Assembly (NCBI GenBank): GCA_947632515.1
Contig: CANRPO010000017.1
Span: 1 to 64,000, forward strand
Length of the DNA stretch: 64,000 nt
Origin: an uncultured Lachnospiraceae bacterium
GTDB taxonomy: Bacteria > Bacillota > Clostridia > Lachnospirales > Lachnospiraceae
Direction: 5' to 3'
This document shows, in pieces, positions 29,453 through 37,164 of the stretch (position 1 is its first letter; each line of letters starts with the position of its first letter). The position numbers were made by a program, and so were the translations under genes. The notes under the pieces are model-generated. The model had not been told where the DNA came from, did no database searches, and saw only the letters and a list, made by a program, of their open reading frames with translations.

Positions 29453-30766
29453 ATGTCTTATGGCAGCATAAGCAATCTGAACAATGTCTATAACTTCTAT
29501 ATGACTACCTATGCGCCGAAACCGAGCACGCCTTATGATTCTCATAAGAAGAGCGAACTCAGGAACGTGTATAATTCCATTGTCAAACTGAACAAGGAAT
29601 CCCCTCTGTATATTCTCGATACGAGCAGGGATTCCCGCGAATTTGCGGTGAGCATGAAGGAGAACGCCAGAGAGCTCCACAACACGATCGCGTCTCTCGG
29701 CGGGCTGGACGAGGAGGAACTTCTGAATAAGAAAGTCGCCTACTCCAGCAACCCCAATATCGCGACGGCCGATTTCATCGGCTCCGTGCAGGAGGGGGAC
29801 GAACTTCCCGCCTACGAGATAGAGGTGACCGGTCTGGCAACGCCGCAGATCAACTCCGGCAGGTATCTTCCGAGCGACGAGCCCGTGGCTCTTACGCCGG
29901 ACACCTACTCTTTTGACATCAACATCGACGATCTGAACTATGAGTTTCAGTTCAGCATCAAGCCAAACGACACGAACCGCGATGTGCAGGAGCGCCTCGC
30001 GCGCCTGGTCAGCAACGCGAATATCGGTCTGAAGGCGCAGGTGGTTTCGGGCGACGACAACACTTCCTACCTGAGATTGGAATCCAACTCCACGGGTCTC
30101 AGGGGAGAGCGGAATTATATTTACAGGGTATCCGACCGCCGCACAAGCAAGACTTCCGGCACAGTGGACTATTTCGGGCTGGATCATGTGACCACCGAGG
30201 CATCCAACGCCTCCTGCCGCGTGAACGGCGAGGAGCGCGTCTCCACCTCCAACCACCTGACTCTGGGCCGCGCCTACGAGGTGACGCTGACCGGGGTGAG
30301 CAGCGAGGACGGCGAGACGGCGTCGATCGGACTCAAGACGGATGTCGAGTCGCTTACGGAGAACGTCAACACGCTGGTGCGCGGTTTCAATTCTTTCCTG
30401 CAGGCGGTTTCGGAATACACGGACAACCAGCCGAAGAGCCATCAGCTTTTCAATGAGATGAGCGGCGTGGCCAGAGTGTACGCGAGACAGCTCACCTCCG
30501 TGGGACTGAATCTGAATCTGGACGGTACGCTGGAGGTGGACGACGAGACTCTTCGCCAGAGCGCCGTCAGCGAGGACGCGGCGGAGAATTTCTCTCCTCT
30601 GAAAAGCTTTACAAACGCCGTTCTGCGCAAGTCCAATCAGGTGTCGCTGAACCCGATGAACTATGTGAACAACATTATCGTAGCCTACAAGAATCCCGGC
30701 AAGAATTTTGCCAGCCCCTACATCACGAGCGCATACAGCGGGATGATGTTCAACAGCTACTGCTGA
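29453..30766 (+). CDS. FliD-like flagellar cap/filament protein, short form
   Basis: The product has 437 residues from ATG at 29453, behind AGGAGGGG; 36 upstream codons overlap a promoter and are excluded. The region YSSNPNIATADFIGSV followed by YEIEVTGLATPQ matches the FliD N-terminal signature (VYSSDPNVA..A; Y.I.V..LA..Q). Near the C-terminus LTSVGLNLNLDGTLEVDDET matches the FliD C-terminal pattern. The N-terminal coiled D0 segment is reduced compared with true FliD. A canonical FliD is encoded at 45898-48129, so this is a second, divergent cap-like protein. It is not in a flagellar operon but diverges from the ribosomal block. Its function as a cap for a second filament, or an accessory adhesin, is inference. 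Confidence 0.68.
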   Translation: MSYGSISNLNNVYNFYMTTYAPKPSTPYDSHKKSELRNVYNSIVKLNKESPLYILDTSRDSREFAVSMKENARELHNTIASLGGLDEEELLNKKVAYSSNPNIATADFIGSVQEGDELPAYEIEVTGLATPQINSGRYLPSDEPVALTPDTYSFDINIDDLNYEFQFSIKPNDTNRDVQERLARLVSNANIGLKAQVVSGDDNTSYLRLESNSTGLRGERNYIYRVSDRRTSKTSGTVDYFGLDHVTTEASNASCRVNGEERVSTSNHLTLGRAYEVTLTGVSSEDGETASIGLKTDVESLTENVNTLVRGFNSFLQAVSEYTDNQPKSHQLFNEMSGVARVYARQLTSVGLNLNLDGTLEVDDETLRQSAVSEDAAENFSPLKSFTNAVLRKSNQVSLNPMNYVNNIIVAYKNPGKNFASPYITSAYSGMMFNSYC

Positions 30767-30812
30767 GGCGTATTGCCGGACAGGATATACACTTAAATAA
30801 ATATATGACAAA

Positions 30813-30845
30813 AAAGAGTTGGCCGATCGATCAGCCAGCTCTTTT
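30813..30845. terminator. Terminator after the FliD-like gene
   Basis: AAAGAGTTGGC (30813-30823) pairs with GCCAGCTCTTT (30834-30844) with one G-T pair, followed by a T-run. Both strands have T-runs on the outer side, so it may act in both directions. Confidence 0.8.
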
Positions 30846-30849
30846 TATT

Positions 30850-30906
30850 CCCGCGAGCAATGAGCCAAGTGCCGTGCTTGCACGAGCATTTGGCGAATGC
30901 CGCGAG
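30850..30906 (-). repeat. 57-bp palindromic interspersed repeat, copy B
   Basis: The reverse complement of this segment equals copy A (23474-23530) at 52 of 57 positions. It lies between a terminator and a second hairpin in the gap between two convergent genes. Confidence 0.7.
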
Positions 30907-30914
30907 GGTCAAAT

Positions 30915-30968
30915 ACCCCGCAGCTTGCTGCGTTGCAAGTTTGATACCCCGTCAGCTTGCTGCGGGGT
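30915..30968. terminator. Tandem GC-rich hairpins at the 3' side of the carboxylase gene
   Basis: ACCCCGCAGCTTGCTGCG at 30915-30932 recurs almost unchanged at 30946-30968 (ACCCCGTCAGCTTGCTGCGG, then GGT). Each unit can fold around TTG. They follow the stop of the minus-strand carboxylase gene by about 35 bases; the T-content after the stems is low, so termination is likely but not certain. Confidence 0.45.
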
Positions 30969-31002
30969 CTTTGATTTCCGTCTCACTCCCGTCCGCAGAG
31001 GT

Positions 31003-32619
31003 TTACAGCGGAATGTTGCCGTGTTTCTTCGGCGGGTTCTCCGCATGTTTATTCTTAAGGCCGCGCAGAGCCTTCACCAGCGCCTCTCTCGTCTCCTCGG
31101 GCTTGATCACCTCATTCACATATCCCCTCGCCGCAGCTACATACGGATTCAAAAAACGCTCCTCGTACTCCGCCTTGCACCGGGCGCGCATGGCCTCCGG
31201 GTCTTCCGCCGCTTTGATTTTTCTCTTGAAGGCGATGTTCACCGCGCCATCCGCTCCCATCACCGCGATCTCGGCGATGGGCCACGCGTAGACGATGTCC
31301 GCGCCCATCTCCTTGGAGTTCATGGCGATATAGGCGCCGCCGTACGCCTTGCGCATGATGAGGGAGATCTTCGGCACCGTGGCCTCGGAGTAGGCGTAGA
31401 GTATCTTCGCGCCGTGGCGGATGATGCCGTTGTGCTCCTGCGCCGTCCCGGGAAGGAACGCGGGCACGTCGATCAGCGTGATCAGAGGAATGTTGAAACA
31501 GTCGCAGAAACGGATGAATCTGGCGATCTTATCCGACGCGTGATAGTCCAGCGATCCGCCCATGGCGTTGGGCTGGTTCGCTATGATGCCGACCACCTTG
31601 CCCTCCATCCTGCAGAAACCTACCACCGCATTGATCGCAAATTCCTTCTGCACCTCGAAGAAACTGCCTTCGTCCACGATGCAGTCGATCACCTCGAGCA
31701 CGTCGTAGGCATGCCTGGAATTGTCGGGAACGATGTCCCTGATCTTAGCTGCCTTGGCCTTCTGGACAGCCGCCACTCTGCCGTTGTCCACCTTGCCAAA
31801 CACCTTGCCGACGCGGGGCAGAATGCTCTGTCTCTCCTGATTGTTGATGGTGGGCGGTTTCTCCATCCAGTTGCCCGGCAGATAGGACAATAACTTGCGC
31901 ACGCCCATCAGACACTCTTTTTCGGTATCGTAAGTAAAGTGGGAGACGCCGCTCTTCCTGGCATGCACTTCCGCGCCGCCCAGCTCCTCCACGGACACCT
32001 CCTCGTTGATGACCGTCTTGACCACGTTGGGGCCTGTGATAAACATCTTGGAAATATCCCGCACCATAAAGATAAAGTCACAGATGGCCGGGGCGTAGCA
32101 CGCGCCGCCGGAGCAGGGCCCCAAGATCACCGCGATCTGCGGAATCACGCCGGAGGCCTTCGTGTGGCGAAGGAACATACCGCTGTAGCCGCTCAGGGAA
32201 GAGATGCCCTCCTCGATCCTCGCGCCGCCGCTGTCGTTGATACAGATCAGGGGCGCTTTCATCTCCATGGCCATATCCTGAATGCGGCAGATCTTGAACG
32301 AGTGATACTCGCCCAGCGTTCCGCCGATCACCGTGAAGTCCTCGCTCGCCACGAACACCTGCCGCCCGTCGATCTCCCCGTACCCGGTCACGACGCCGTC
32401 GCCCGGCACTCTTCTCTTGTCAAGATCGAAATCGTCTATGCGGGACTCGATAAAGCCGTCCACCTCTACGAATGTTCCCGGATCGAGCAGCACCTCTATC
32501 CGCTCGCGGGCCGTCATCTTACCGCTCGCATGCTGCTTGTCGATCCTGCTCTGGCCGCCGCCCATGAGAGCTTTTTGTCTTCTGTTGTCCAATTCTTTGA
32601 CCGCGTCATTCCAGTTCAT
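31003..32619 (-). CDS. Acyl-CoA carboxylase carboxyltransferase / methylmalonyl-CoA decarboxylase alpha-type subunit
   Basis: The product has 538 residues. It belongs to the biotin-dependent carboxyltransferase family shared by propionyl-CoA carboxylase beta (PccB) and the alpha subunit of sodium-pumping methylmalonyl-CoA decarboxylase (MmdA). Visible motifs are INDSGGARIEEGI and GPCSGGACYAPAICDF in the N-lobe, QPNAMGGSLDYHASDKIARF and IDVPAFLPGTAQEHNGI in the C-lobe, and the family C-terminus KKHGNIPL. No biotin carboxylase, biotin carrier or membrane subunit is adjacent, so carboxylase and decarboxylase cannot be told apart here. It is a single-gene unit with its own consensus promoter. The Shine-Dalgarno (GGGAGG) is 13 nt from the ATG, a long spacing. 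Confidence 0.88.
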   Translation of the reverse strand: MNWNDAVKELDNRRQKALMGGGQSRIDKQHASGKMTARERIEVLLDPGTFVEVDGFIESRIDDFDLDKRRVPGDGVVTGYGEIDGRQVFVASEDFTVIGGTLGEYHSFKICRIQDMAMEMKAPLICINDSGGARIEEGISSLSGYSGMFLRHTKASGVIPQIAVILGPCSGGACYAPAICDFIFMVRDISKMFITGPNVVKTVINEEVSVEELGGAEVHARKSGVSHFTYDTEKECLMGVRKLLSYLPGNWMEKPPTINNQERQSILPRVGKVFGKVDNGRVAAVQKAKAAKIRDIVPDNSRHAYDVLEVIDCIVDEGSFFEVQKEFAINAVVGFCRMEGKVVGIIANQPNAMGGSLDYHASDKIARFIRFCDCFNIPLITLIDVPAFLPGTAQEHNGIIRHGAKILYAYSEATVPKISLIMRKAYGGAYIAMNSKEMGADIVYAWPIAEIAVMGADGAVNIAFKRKIKAAEDPEAMRARCKAEYEERFLNPYVAAARGYVNEVIKPEETREALVKALRGLKNKHAENPPKKHGNIPL

Positions 32620-32700
32620 AGTGCGTTGTTTTCCTCCCGCCGAGAATACTTGTTGATTATTTGAATCTCTAATACTTTGACTTTCAAACTATCATCTTGT

Positions 32701-32729
32701 ATTATAGGCGGAGCCTCAACCTTTGTCAA
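32701..32729 (-). promoter_or_regulatory. Consensus sigma-A promoter of the carboxyltransferase gene
   Basis: On the minus strand TTGACA (32729-32724) and TATAAT (32706-32701) are exactly 17 bases apart, both matching consensus at every position. The start codon is about 80 bases downstream. Confidence 0.88.
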
Positions 32730-32772
32730 TACTCCGCCGCCACATTTCCGTGTGGAATGTATACCCTCTGCG

Positions 32773-33909
32773 TTACGGCTGCGCCGCGGCGGCCTCCAGC
32801 GCCGCGCCGATCACCTTGTCCATATCGTAATATCTGTACTGTCCGAGACGTCCGCCGAAGATCACATGCGGCCTGGTCTTCGCCAGTTCCTGATACCTGA
32901 CAAAGAGCGCGTCGTTTCGCTCGTCGTTGAGCGGATAGTACGGCTCGTCGCCCTCATGCCACTCGGCCGGGTACTCTCTGGTGATCACGGTCCCCTTCTG
33001 CGTGCCGAACTCGAAGTGTTTGTGTTCGATAATGCGGGTGTAGGGGATTTCCCTCTCGGTGTAGTTCACCACGGCGTTTCCCTGATAGTTGTCGCAGTCC
33101 GGAAACTCCTCCGTCTCGAACCGCAGGGAGCGGTACTCCAGATATCCCAGCTTATGATCGAAATATTCGTCGAGCATCCCGGTATAGACCACTTTTCGGT
33201 AGGTATTTCCCGCCGCGTCCACAACCGTGACGCCGTCCGCGCCCTCCCGCTCTGTGGCAAACTCCCGATAAGAGATCCCTGTGCGCACCTCGATCCCTTC
33301 CAGCATTCTCTCCACCATGGCAGTGTAGCCGCCGACCGGGATCCCCTGATAGCGGTCGTTAAAGTAGTTGTTGTCGTAGGTGAACCGCAGCGGGAGCCTC
33401 CTGATGATAAAGGCGGGCAGATCCCTGCAGTCTCTGCCCCACTGTTTCTCGGTGTAGCCCTTCACCAGCTTTTCGTAGACGTCCGTACCCACAAGACGCA
33501 GAGCCTGCTCTTCCAGATTCTTCGGCTCGCCGCCATGCAGCGTCCCGATCTGCGACGCGATCTTCTCCCGCGCCTCCTCCGGCGTCACCACGCCCCACAT
33601 TTTGTGAAACGTATTCATATTAAAAGGGAGATTGTATACCTCTCCCTTATAATACGCAATCGGCGAATTTATGTAGTGATTGAACTCGGCGAATCCGTTT
33701 ACATACTCCCATATTTTCCTGTCCGAAGTGTGAAAGATATGCGCGCCGTACTCGTGCACCTGAATATCCATCACAGATCGCGTGTAAATATTGCCGGCCA
33801 CATGCCGTCTCTTGTCGATCACCAGCACGTTTCTGCCTTTTCTTTTCATCTCATGGGCAAAGACCGCTCCGAACAGACCCGCTCCCACCACCAAATAATC
33901 GTATTGCAT
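32773..33909 (-). CDS. glf: UDP-galactopyranose mutase
   Basis: The product has 378 residues and converts UDP-galactopyranose to UDP-galactofuranose for surface glycans. The FAD-binding VVGAGLFGAVFAHEMKRKGR (7-26) is followed by VIDKRRHVAGNIYT. HEYGAHIFHT, FNMNTFHKMWGV, KGYTEKQWGRDC and the C-terminal GRLGQYRYYDMDKVI are all family hallmarks. Its start codon overlaps the stop of the XRE gene by one base (TGATG), so translation is coupled. Together with the glycosyltransferase operon starting at 34567 on the other strand it suggests that galactofuranose may be one of the sugars used. Confidence 0.95.
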   Translation of the reverse strand: MQYDYLVVGAGLFGAVFAHEMKRKGRNVLVIDKRRHVAGNIYTRSVMDIQVHEYGAHIFHTSDRKIWEYVNGFAEFNHYINSPIAYYKGEVYNLPFNMNTFHKMWGVVTPEEAREKIASQIGTLHGGEPKNLEEQALRLVGTDVYEKLVKGYTEKQWGRDCRDLPAFIIRRLPLRFTYDNNYFNDRYQGIPVGGYTAMVERMLEGIEVRTGISYREFATEREGADGVTVVDAAGNTYRKVVYTGMLDEYFDHKLGYLEYRSLRFETEEFPDCDNYQGNAVVNYTEREIPYTRIIEHKHFEFGTQKGTVITREYPAEWHEGDEPYYPLNDERNDALFVRYQELAKTRPHVIFGGRLGQYRYYDMDKVIGAALEAAAAQP

Positions 33910-34253
33910 CAGTCTTCCTCGACCGCTCTGTACTTGTCAAGCTGCGCGTAATCCTCCATCAGCTCCAGCGCTTTCTTGCGTCCCACCTTGTTCAGTTTCA
34001 CATAGTACTGCATGACGCGGTTCTCCATGATCTTGCCGCCCAGAATGCTCTTCTGGTTTAACGGCGTGAAGTCCACCGGATTCAGGTTCAGTTTGTCGCA
34101 CATCCTGATCACAGTGCCGTATGCCATCCCCTCGATCCCCCTGTCCAAAGCGGTTACTAAGGTGGAGTAAGGGATCTCCATCTCGATTGCAAATTGTCTG
34201 ACACTCTTATACTGTTTTAAAATTTCTGCCTTAAGAATTTCTGCCTTTGTCAT
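33909..34253 (-). CDS. XRE-family transcriptional regulator coupled to glf
   Basis: The product has 114 residues with a Cro/C1-type helix-turn-helix at about 17-60 (YKSVRQFAIEMEIPYSTLVT, then ALDRGIEGMAYGTVIRMCDK). A C-terminal helical part (about 78-114) has no recognised function. ATG at 34253 follows AGGAGGG. It is the first gene of the two-gene unit with glf. It probably regulates this unit, or a wider surface-polysaccharide programme; that is inference from the coupling. Confidence 0.82.
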   Translation of the reverse strand: MTKAEILKAEILKQYKSVRQFAIEMEIPYSTLVTALDRGIEGMAYGTVIRMCDKLNLNPVDFTPLNQKSILGGKIMENRVMQYYVKLNKVGRKKALELMEDYAQLDKYRAVEED

Positions 34254-34308
34254 ACAAGCCCTCCTGTCGTATTGTGTTGCTGCCAGTTTCCTAGTGTCTT
34301 AGTCGAAG

Positions 34309-34317
34309 TATACCATA
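34309..34317 (-). promoter_or_regulatory. Extended -10 promoter of the XRE-glf unit
   Basis: On the minus strand TGG precedes TATACT (34314-34309), about 55 bases before the start. The -35 region is AT-rich without a clear hexamer. The rest of the 313-base divergent gap is AT-rich and also holds the plus-strand promoter at 34475. Confidence 0.5.
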
Positions 34318-34474
34318 GAAATATAGAAAAAGAAAATACAAAAAACTCATTTTTAACGAAATATCGATATTATTAGCAATTTATCCCTATTTGAAGGCTC
34401 TTTTTTGTGAAAAAAGTCTAGTACTATGGTACTGTTTTCAAGGTCTGCGCCCTTATTTTCTATAAAAGATTTTA

Positions 34475-34503
34475 TTGTCGTCCACAGCGGAAAATGATAC
34501 TAT
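34475..34503 (+). promoter_or_regulatory. Sigma-A promoter of the glycosyltransferase operon
   Basis: TTGTCG (34475-34480) and TACTAT (34498-34503) are 17 bases apart, 63 bases upstream of the first glycosyltransferase gene. No sigma-28 sequence was found here, so the operon would not follow late flagellar timing directly. Confidence 0.6.
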
Positions 34504-34566
34504 ATAAGAGGTTCAGAAAAATATGGCAGGCGCGGGTCTGTCAGGATCGGCAAAGAGGTAACTGCA

Positions 34567-35622
34567 ATGCTCCCCATATCGGTATGTATGATCGCAAAAA
34601 ATGAGGATAACCACATAGAAGAATGCCTGAAACGGCTGAAACCGTGCAAGTTTGAAGTCATCGTCGTGGACACGGGCTCGGTGGACAGGACCGTGGAGAT
34701 CGCCCAGCGGTATGCCGACAGGGTGTTTCACTTCGCCTGGTGCAACGACTTCTCCGCAGCCAGAAACTTCTCCGTCCAGCAGGCGTCCAACGACTGGGTG
34801 TTAGTCATCGACTGCGACGAGTATCTGGAGAACGTCAATCTGGCTGAGCTGGAGGAGGCCATAGACCGCAACAGCCGCGCCGTGGGCATGATCGTCCGCA
34901 ACAATCCCTACAGCATTCAGGGCGTGCGCTCCGTCATGTCGGAGCGGATCGCCAGACTGTTCAACAGACGCTACTGTCATTTCGAGGGTATCATCCACGA
35001 GCAGGTGTGCGCGCTGGACGGCCGGGAGATCGAAACGTTCCAGATCCCCCTCACCTTCTACCACGAGGGCTATGTCTCCGAGTCGGGCAAGCGTATGCGC
35101 GCGACCCGCAATCTGGAGCTTCTGCTGCACGATCTGGAGACCAAAGGCCCCAGCCCGTACATCTACTTTCAGCTGGGACAGAACTACGTCTCCCTGAACG
35201 ACCTGGAAAAAGCCGCCCAGTATTACCAGAAGGGACTTGCCATGGACGCCGATCCCGCGTCCGCCTTCGTACAGAGCATGGTGGAGACTTACGGCTACTG
35301 CCTGATCGAGCTGGCCAAGTACGACGTGGCCATGACCCTGCAGGACAGATACGAACAATTCTCCGACCGCGCCGACTTCATCTACCTGATGGGGGTGATC
35401 TATATGAAAAAGGGGATCTACGACAAGGCCATCGAGGAATTTCAGAAGGCGACGACCCTCTCCTCCTGTTCGCGAAGAGGCGTCAACAGCTACCGGGCAA
35501 ACTACAACATCGCCTCCATCTATGAGAGTATGGGAAAGCTGGAAGACGCCCGCTCCTACTACAAAAAATGCGGCGATTACACGCCTGCGCTGCGAAGGCT
35601 GAAAGAGCTGTCCGCGTCGTAA
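34567..35622 (+). CDS. GT2 glycosyltransferase with C-terminal TPR repeats (unit 1)
   Basis: The product has 351 residues. The N-terminal GT-A domain (about 1-185) starts PISVCMIAKNE and has DTGSVDRT (35-42), DFSAARN (61-67) and a DCDEY metal/nucleotide site (82-86), with EGIIHEQ and HEGY further on. The C-terminal part (about 190-350) consists of tetratricopeptide repeats (YIYFQLGQNYVSLNDLEKAA, YLMGVIYMKKGIYDKAIEEF). Enzymes of this plan transfer sugars to proteins, including flagellin in clostridia and peptides in the SunS group, with TPRs helping acceptor binding. It is the first of seven co-directional genes; the next begins 37 nt later. Confidence 0.85.
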   Translation: MLPISVCMIAKNEDNHIEECLKRLKPCKFEVIVVDTGSVDRTVEIAQRYADRVFHFAWCNDFSAARNFSVQQASNDWVLVIDCDEYLENVNLAELEEAIDRNSRAVGMIVRNNPYSIQGVRSVMSERIARLFNRRYCHFEGIIHEQVCALDGREIETFQIPLTFYHEGYVSESGKRMRATRNLELLLHDLETKGPSPYIYFQLGQNYVSLNDLEKAAQYYQKGLAMDADPASAFVQSMVETYGYCLIELAKYDVAMTLQDRYEQFSDRADFIYLMGVIYMKKGIYDKAIEEFQKATTLSSCSRRGVNSYRANYNIASIYESMGKLEDARSYYKKCGDYTPALRRLKELSAS

Positions 35623-35659
35623 CCGCGCCGCCGCGCAGATCCCGAAAGAGAGGTGTGCC

Positions 35660-36727
35660 GTGGAGCCTGTCTCCGTCTGTATCATAGCCAAAAACGAAGA
35701 AAAGCATATCGAGGAATGCTGTAAGCGTCTTGTGCCCTACGGATTCGAGATCGTTCTGGCGGACACCGGCTCTGCCGACCGCACGGTGGAGCTGGCAAGA
35801 CGCTACACCGACCGCATTTATCACTTCAACTGGCGCGATGATTTCTCCGCGGCCAAGAATTTCGCCATGGAGAAAGCCTCCCACGATTGGATACTTTCAA
35901 TCGATTGTGACGAGTATGTCGAACAGATAGACACGGCGGCGCTTGCCGCCTGTATGAAAGCGCAGCCTGCGGCTGCGGGGCGCATTCTGATACGAAACCG
36001 CCTTACCGAGAACGGTCTTACAACCTACGAGCGGTCTCGGGTCAGCCGTTTCGTGAACAGACGTTTCTTTCACTTCGAGGGAGCCATCCATGAGCAGCTC
36101 GTACCTGTTGAGACGAAGAACGCTCCTTCCAACGTCAAGTATGTTTACGACGCACCCGTCACGGTACTGCACGTGGGCTATGACGGCACGCCTGAGGAGA
36201 TGCTTGCGAAAGCGAACCGCAATATCGCTCTCCTGAACCGGGAACTGGAAATGCAAGGCCCCGACCCATACCTCTACTATCAGCTCGGTCAGTGTTACCG
36301 CAAGATCCACGACTACCGGAACGCTTACCGCTGTTTCGACCGGGGACTCTCCATGGACGTGGACCCGTCGCTGGACTACGTGCAGACCATGGTCGAGTCC
36401 TACGGCTACACGCTCTTAGACTTAAAACGCAATCGGGACGCTCTGGATCTGCTGGGCGTGTACGACGAGTTTTCCGGGCGCGCCGACTTCGTGTTCCTGA
36501 TGGGACTGATCTACATGAATAACGGACTCTTCGAGGAATCCATTCAGGAATTTCAAAAAGCTACCACAATAGAAGAGTTCGCCGTGGACGGCGTAAACAG
36601 CTACAAGGCTCACTACAACATCGGCGTCATCCGCGAGTGCACCGGGCAGACCGATGCCGCGAAGGCGGCGTACTTAAAGTGCGGCGCGTACGAGCCGGCG
36701 CTCCGGAGATTAAAACTGTTGTCATAG
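35660..36727 (+). CDS. GT2 glycosyltransferase with C-terminal TPR repeats (unit 2)
   Basis: The product has 355 residues from GTG at 35660 (AGAGAGG upstream). It aligns end to end with unit 1: VSVCIIAKNEE, DTGSADRT (35-42), DFSAAKN (61-67), DCDEY (82-86), EGAIHEQ, then TPRs including LYYQLGQCYRKIHDYRNAYR and FLMGLIYMNNGLFEESIQEF. The two are clear paralogues but differ in the acceptor-facing segments, suggesting different acceptors or successive sugars. The 3' end is 26 nt from the metal-regulator gene. Confidence 0.85.
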   Translation: MEPVSVCIIAKNEEKHIEECCKRLVPYGFEIVLADTGSADRTVELARRYTDRIYHFNWRDDFSAAKNFAMEKASHDWILSIDCDEYVEQIDTAALAACMKAQPAAAGRILIRNRLTENGLTTYERSRVSRFVNRRFFHFEGAIHEQLVPVETKNAPSNVKYVYDAPVTVLHVGYDGTPEEMLAKANRNIALLNRELEMQGPDPYLYYQLGQCYRKIHDYRNAYRCFDRGLSMDVDPSLDYVQTMVESYGYTLLDLKRNRDALDLLGVYDEFSGRADFVFLMGLIYMNNGLFEESIQEFQKATTIEEFAVDGVNSYKAHYNIGVIRECTGQTDAAKAAYLKCGAYEPALRRLKLLS

Positions 36728-36753
36728 GGGCCAGGCAGAAAGGGGAATGCGAC

Positions 36754-37137
36754 ATGGAAATTCATGAATCCGCAGAGGATTATCTGGAGACGATCCTGAT
36801 CCTGAAAGAGCGCACCGGCCAAGTGCGCTCCATAGACATCGCCACGGAGATGAACTACAGCAAGCCGAGCATCAGCGTAGCCATGAAGAAACTGCGTGAG
36901 AACGGCTATATACGGGTGGACCGCGAGGGATTCATCGAGCTGACCGAATCCGGCTACGCAATCGCCTCGGACATCTACAACAGACATCAGGTACTGACCG
37001 ATTTCTTCGTCGCTCTCGGCGTGGACGAGAAGACCGCCGCCGAGGATGCCTGCAAGATCGAGCACGATCTGAGCGCGCAGACTTTCGAGAAGATCGTGGA
37101 GCACGCCGCTAAATTTACCGACGCCGACACACACTGA
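36754..37137 (+). CDS. DtxR/MntR-family metal-dependent regulator, short form
   Basis: The product has 127 residues from ATG at 36754 (AAAGGGG upstream). It has the N-terminal winged helix (SIDIATEMNYSKPSISVAMK) and the dimerisation/metal domain, and lacks the C-terminal SH3/FeoA domain, as MntR does. Candidate metal ligands are Asp9, Glu12, His78, Cys100, Glu103 and His104. Cys100 occupies the place of MntR Glu99 and DtxR Cys102, so the site is more DtxR-like and may prefer iron. It sits inside the glycosyltransferase operon, 26 nt after one GT gene and 27 nt before the next, so metal state may be tied to surface glycosylation. Confidence 0.88.
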   Translation: MEIHESAEDYLETILILKERTGQVRSIDIATEMNYSKPSISVAMKKLRENGYIRVDREGFIELTESGYAIASDIYNRHQVLTDFFVALGVDEKTAAEDACKIEHDLSAQTFEKIVEHAAKFTDADTH

Positions 37138-37164
37138 CGAAGGCATTCCGCCTTGGGAGCGCTC

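Noticed and set aside
29351-30811. A 486-residue minus-strand open frame opposite the FliD-like gene
   Set aside because: The plus strand has clear FliD signatures, a promoter and a good ribosome site; the minus frame has none.
30915-30968. Tandem ACCCCG-CAGCTTGCTG units considered as a CRISPR-like array
   Set aside because: Only two units with a 13-base gap; they fold as hairpins and no cas genes are present.
34254-34566. Search for a sigma-28 promoter before the glycosyltransferase operon
   Set aside because: No TAAA-N15-CCGATA-like sequence was found; only a sigma-A-like promoter fits.
35007-35525. Arg/Pro-rich alternative frame inside the first glycosyltransferase gene
   Set aside because: It lies in another phase of a well-supported gene and shows the Arg/Gly/Pro bias of a GC-rich shadow.
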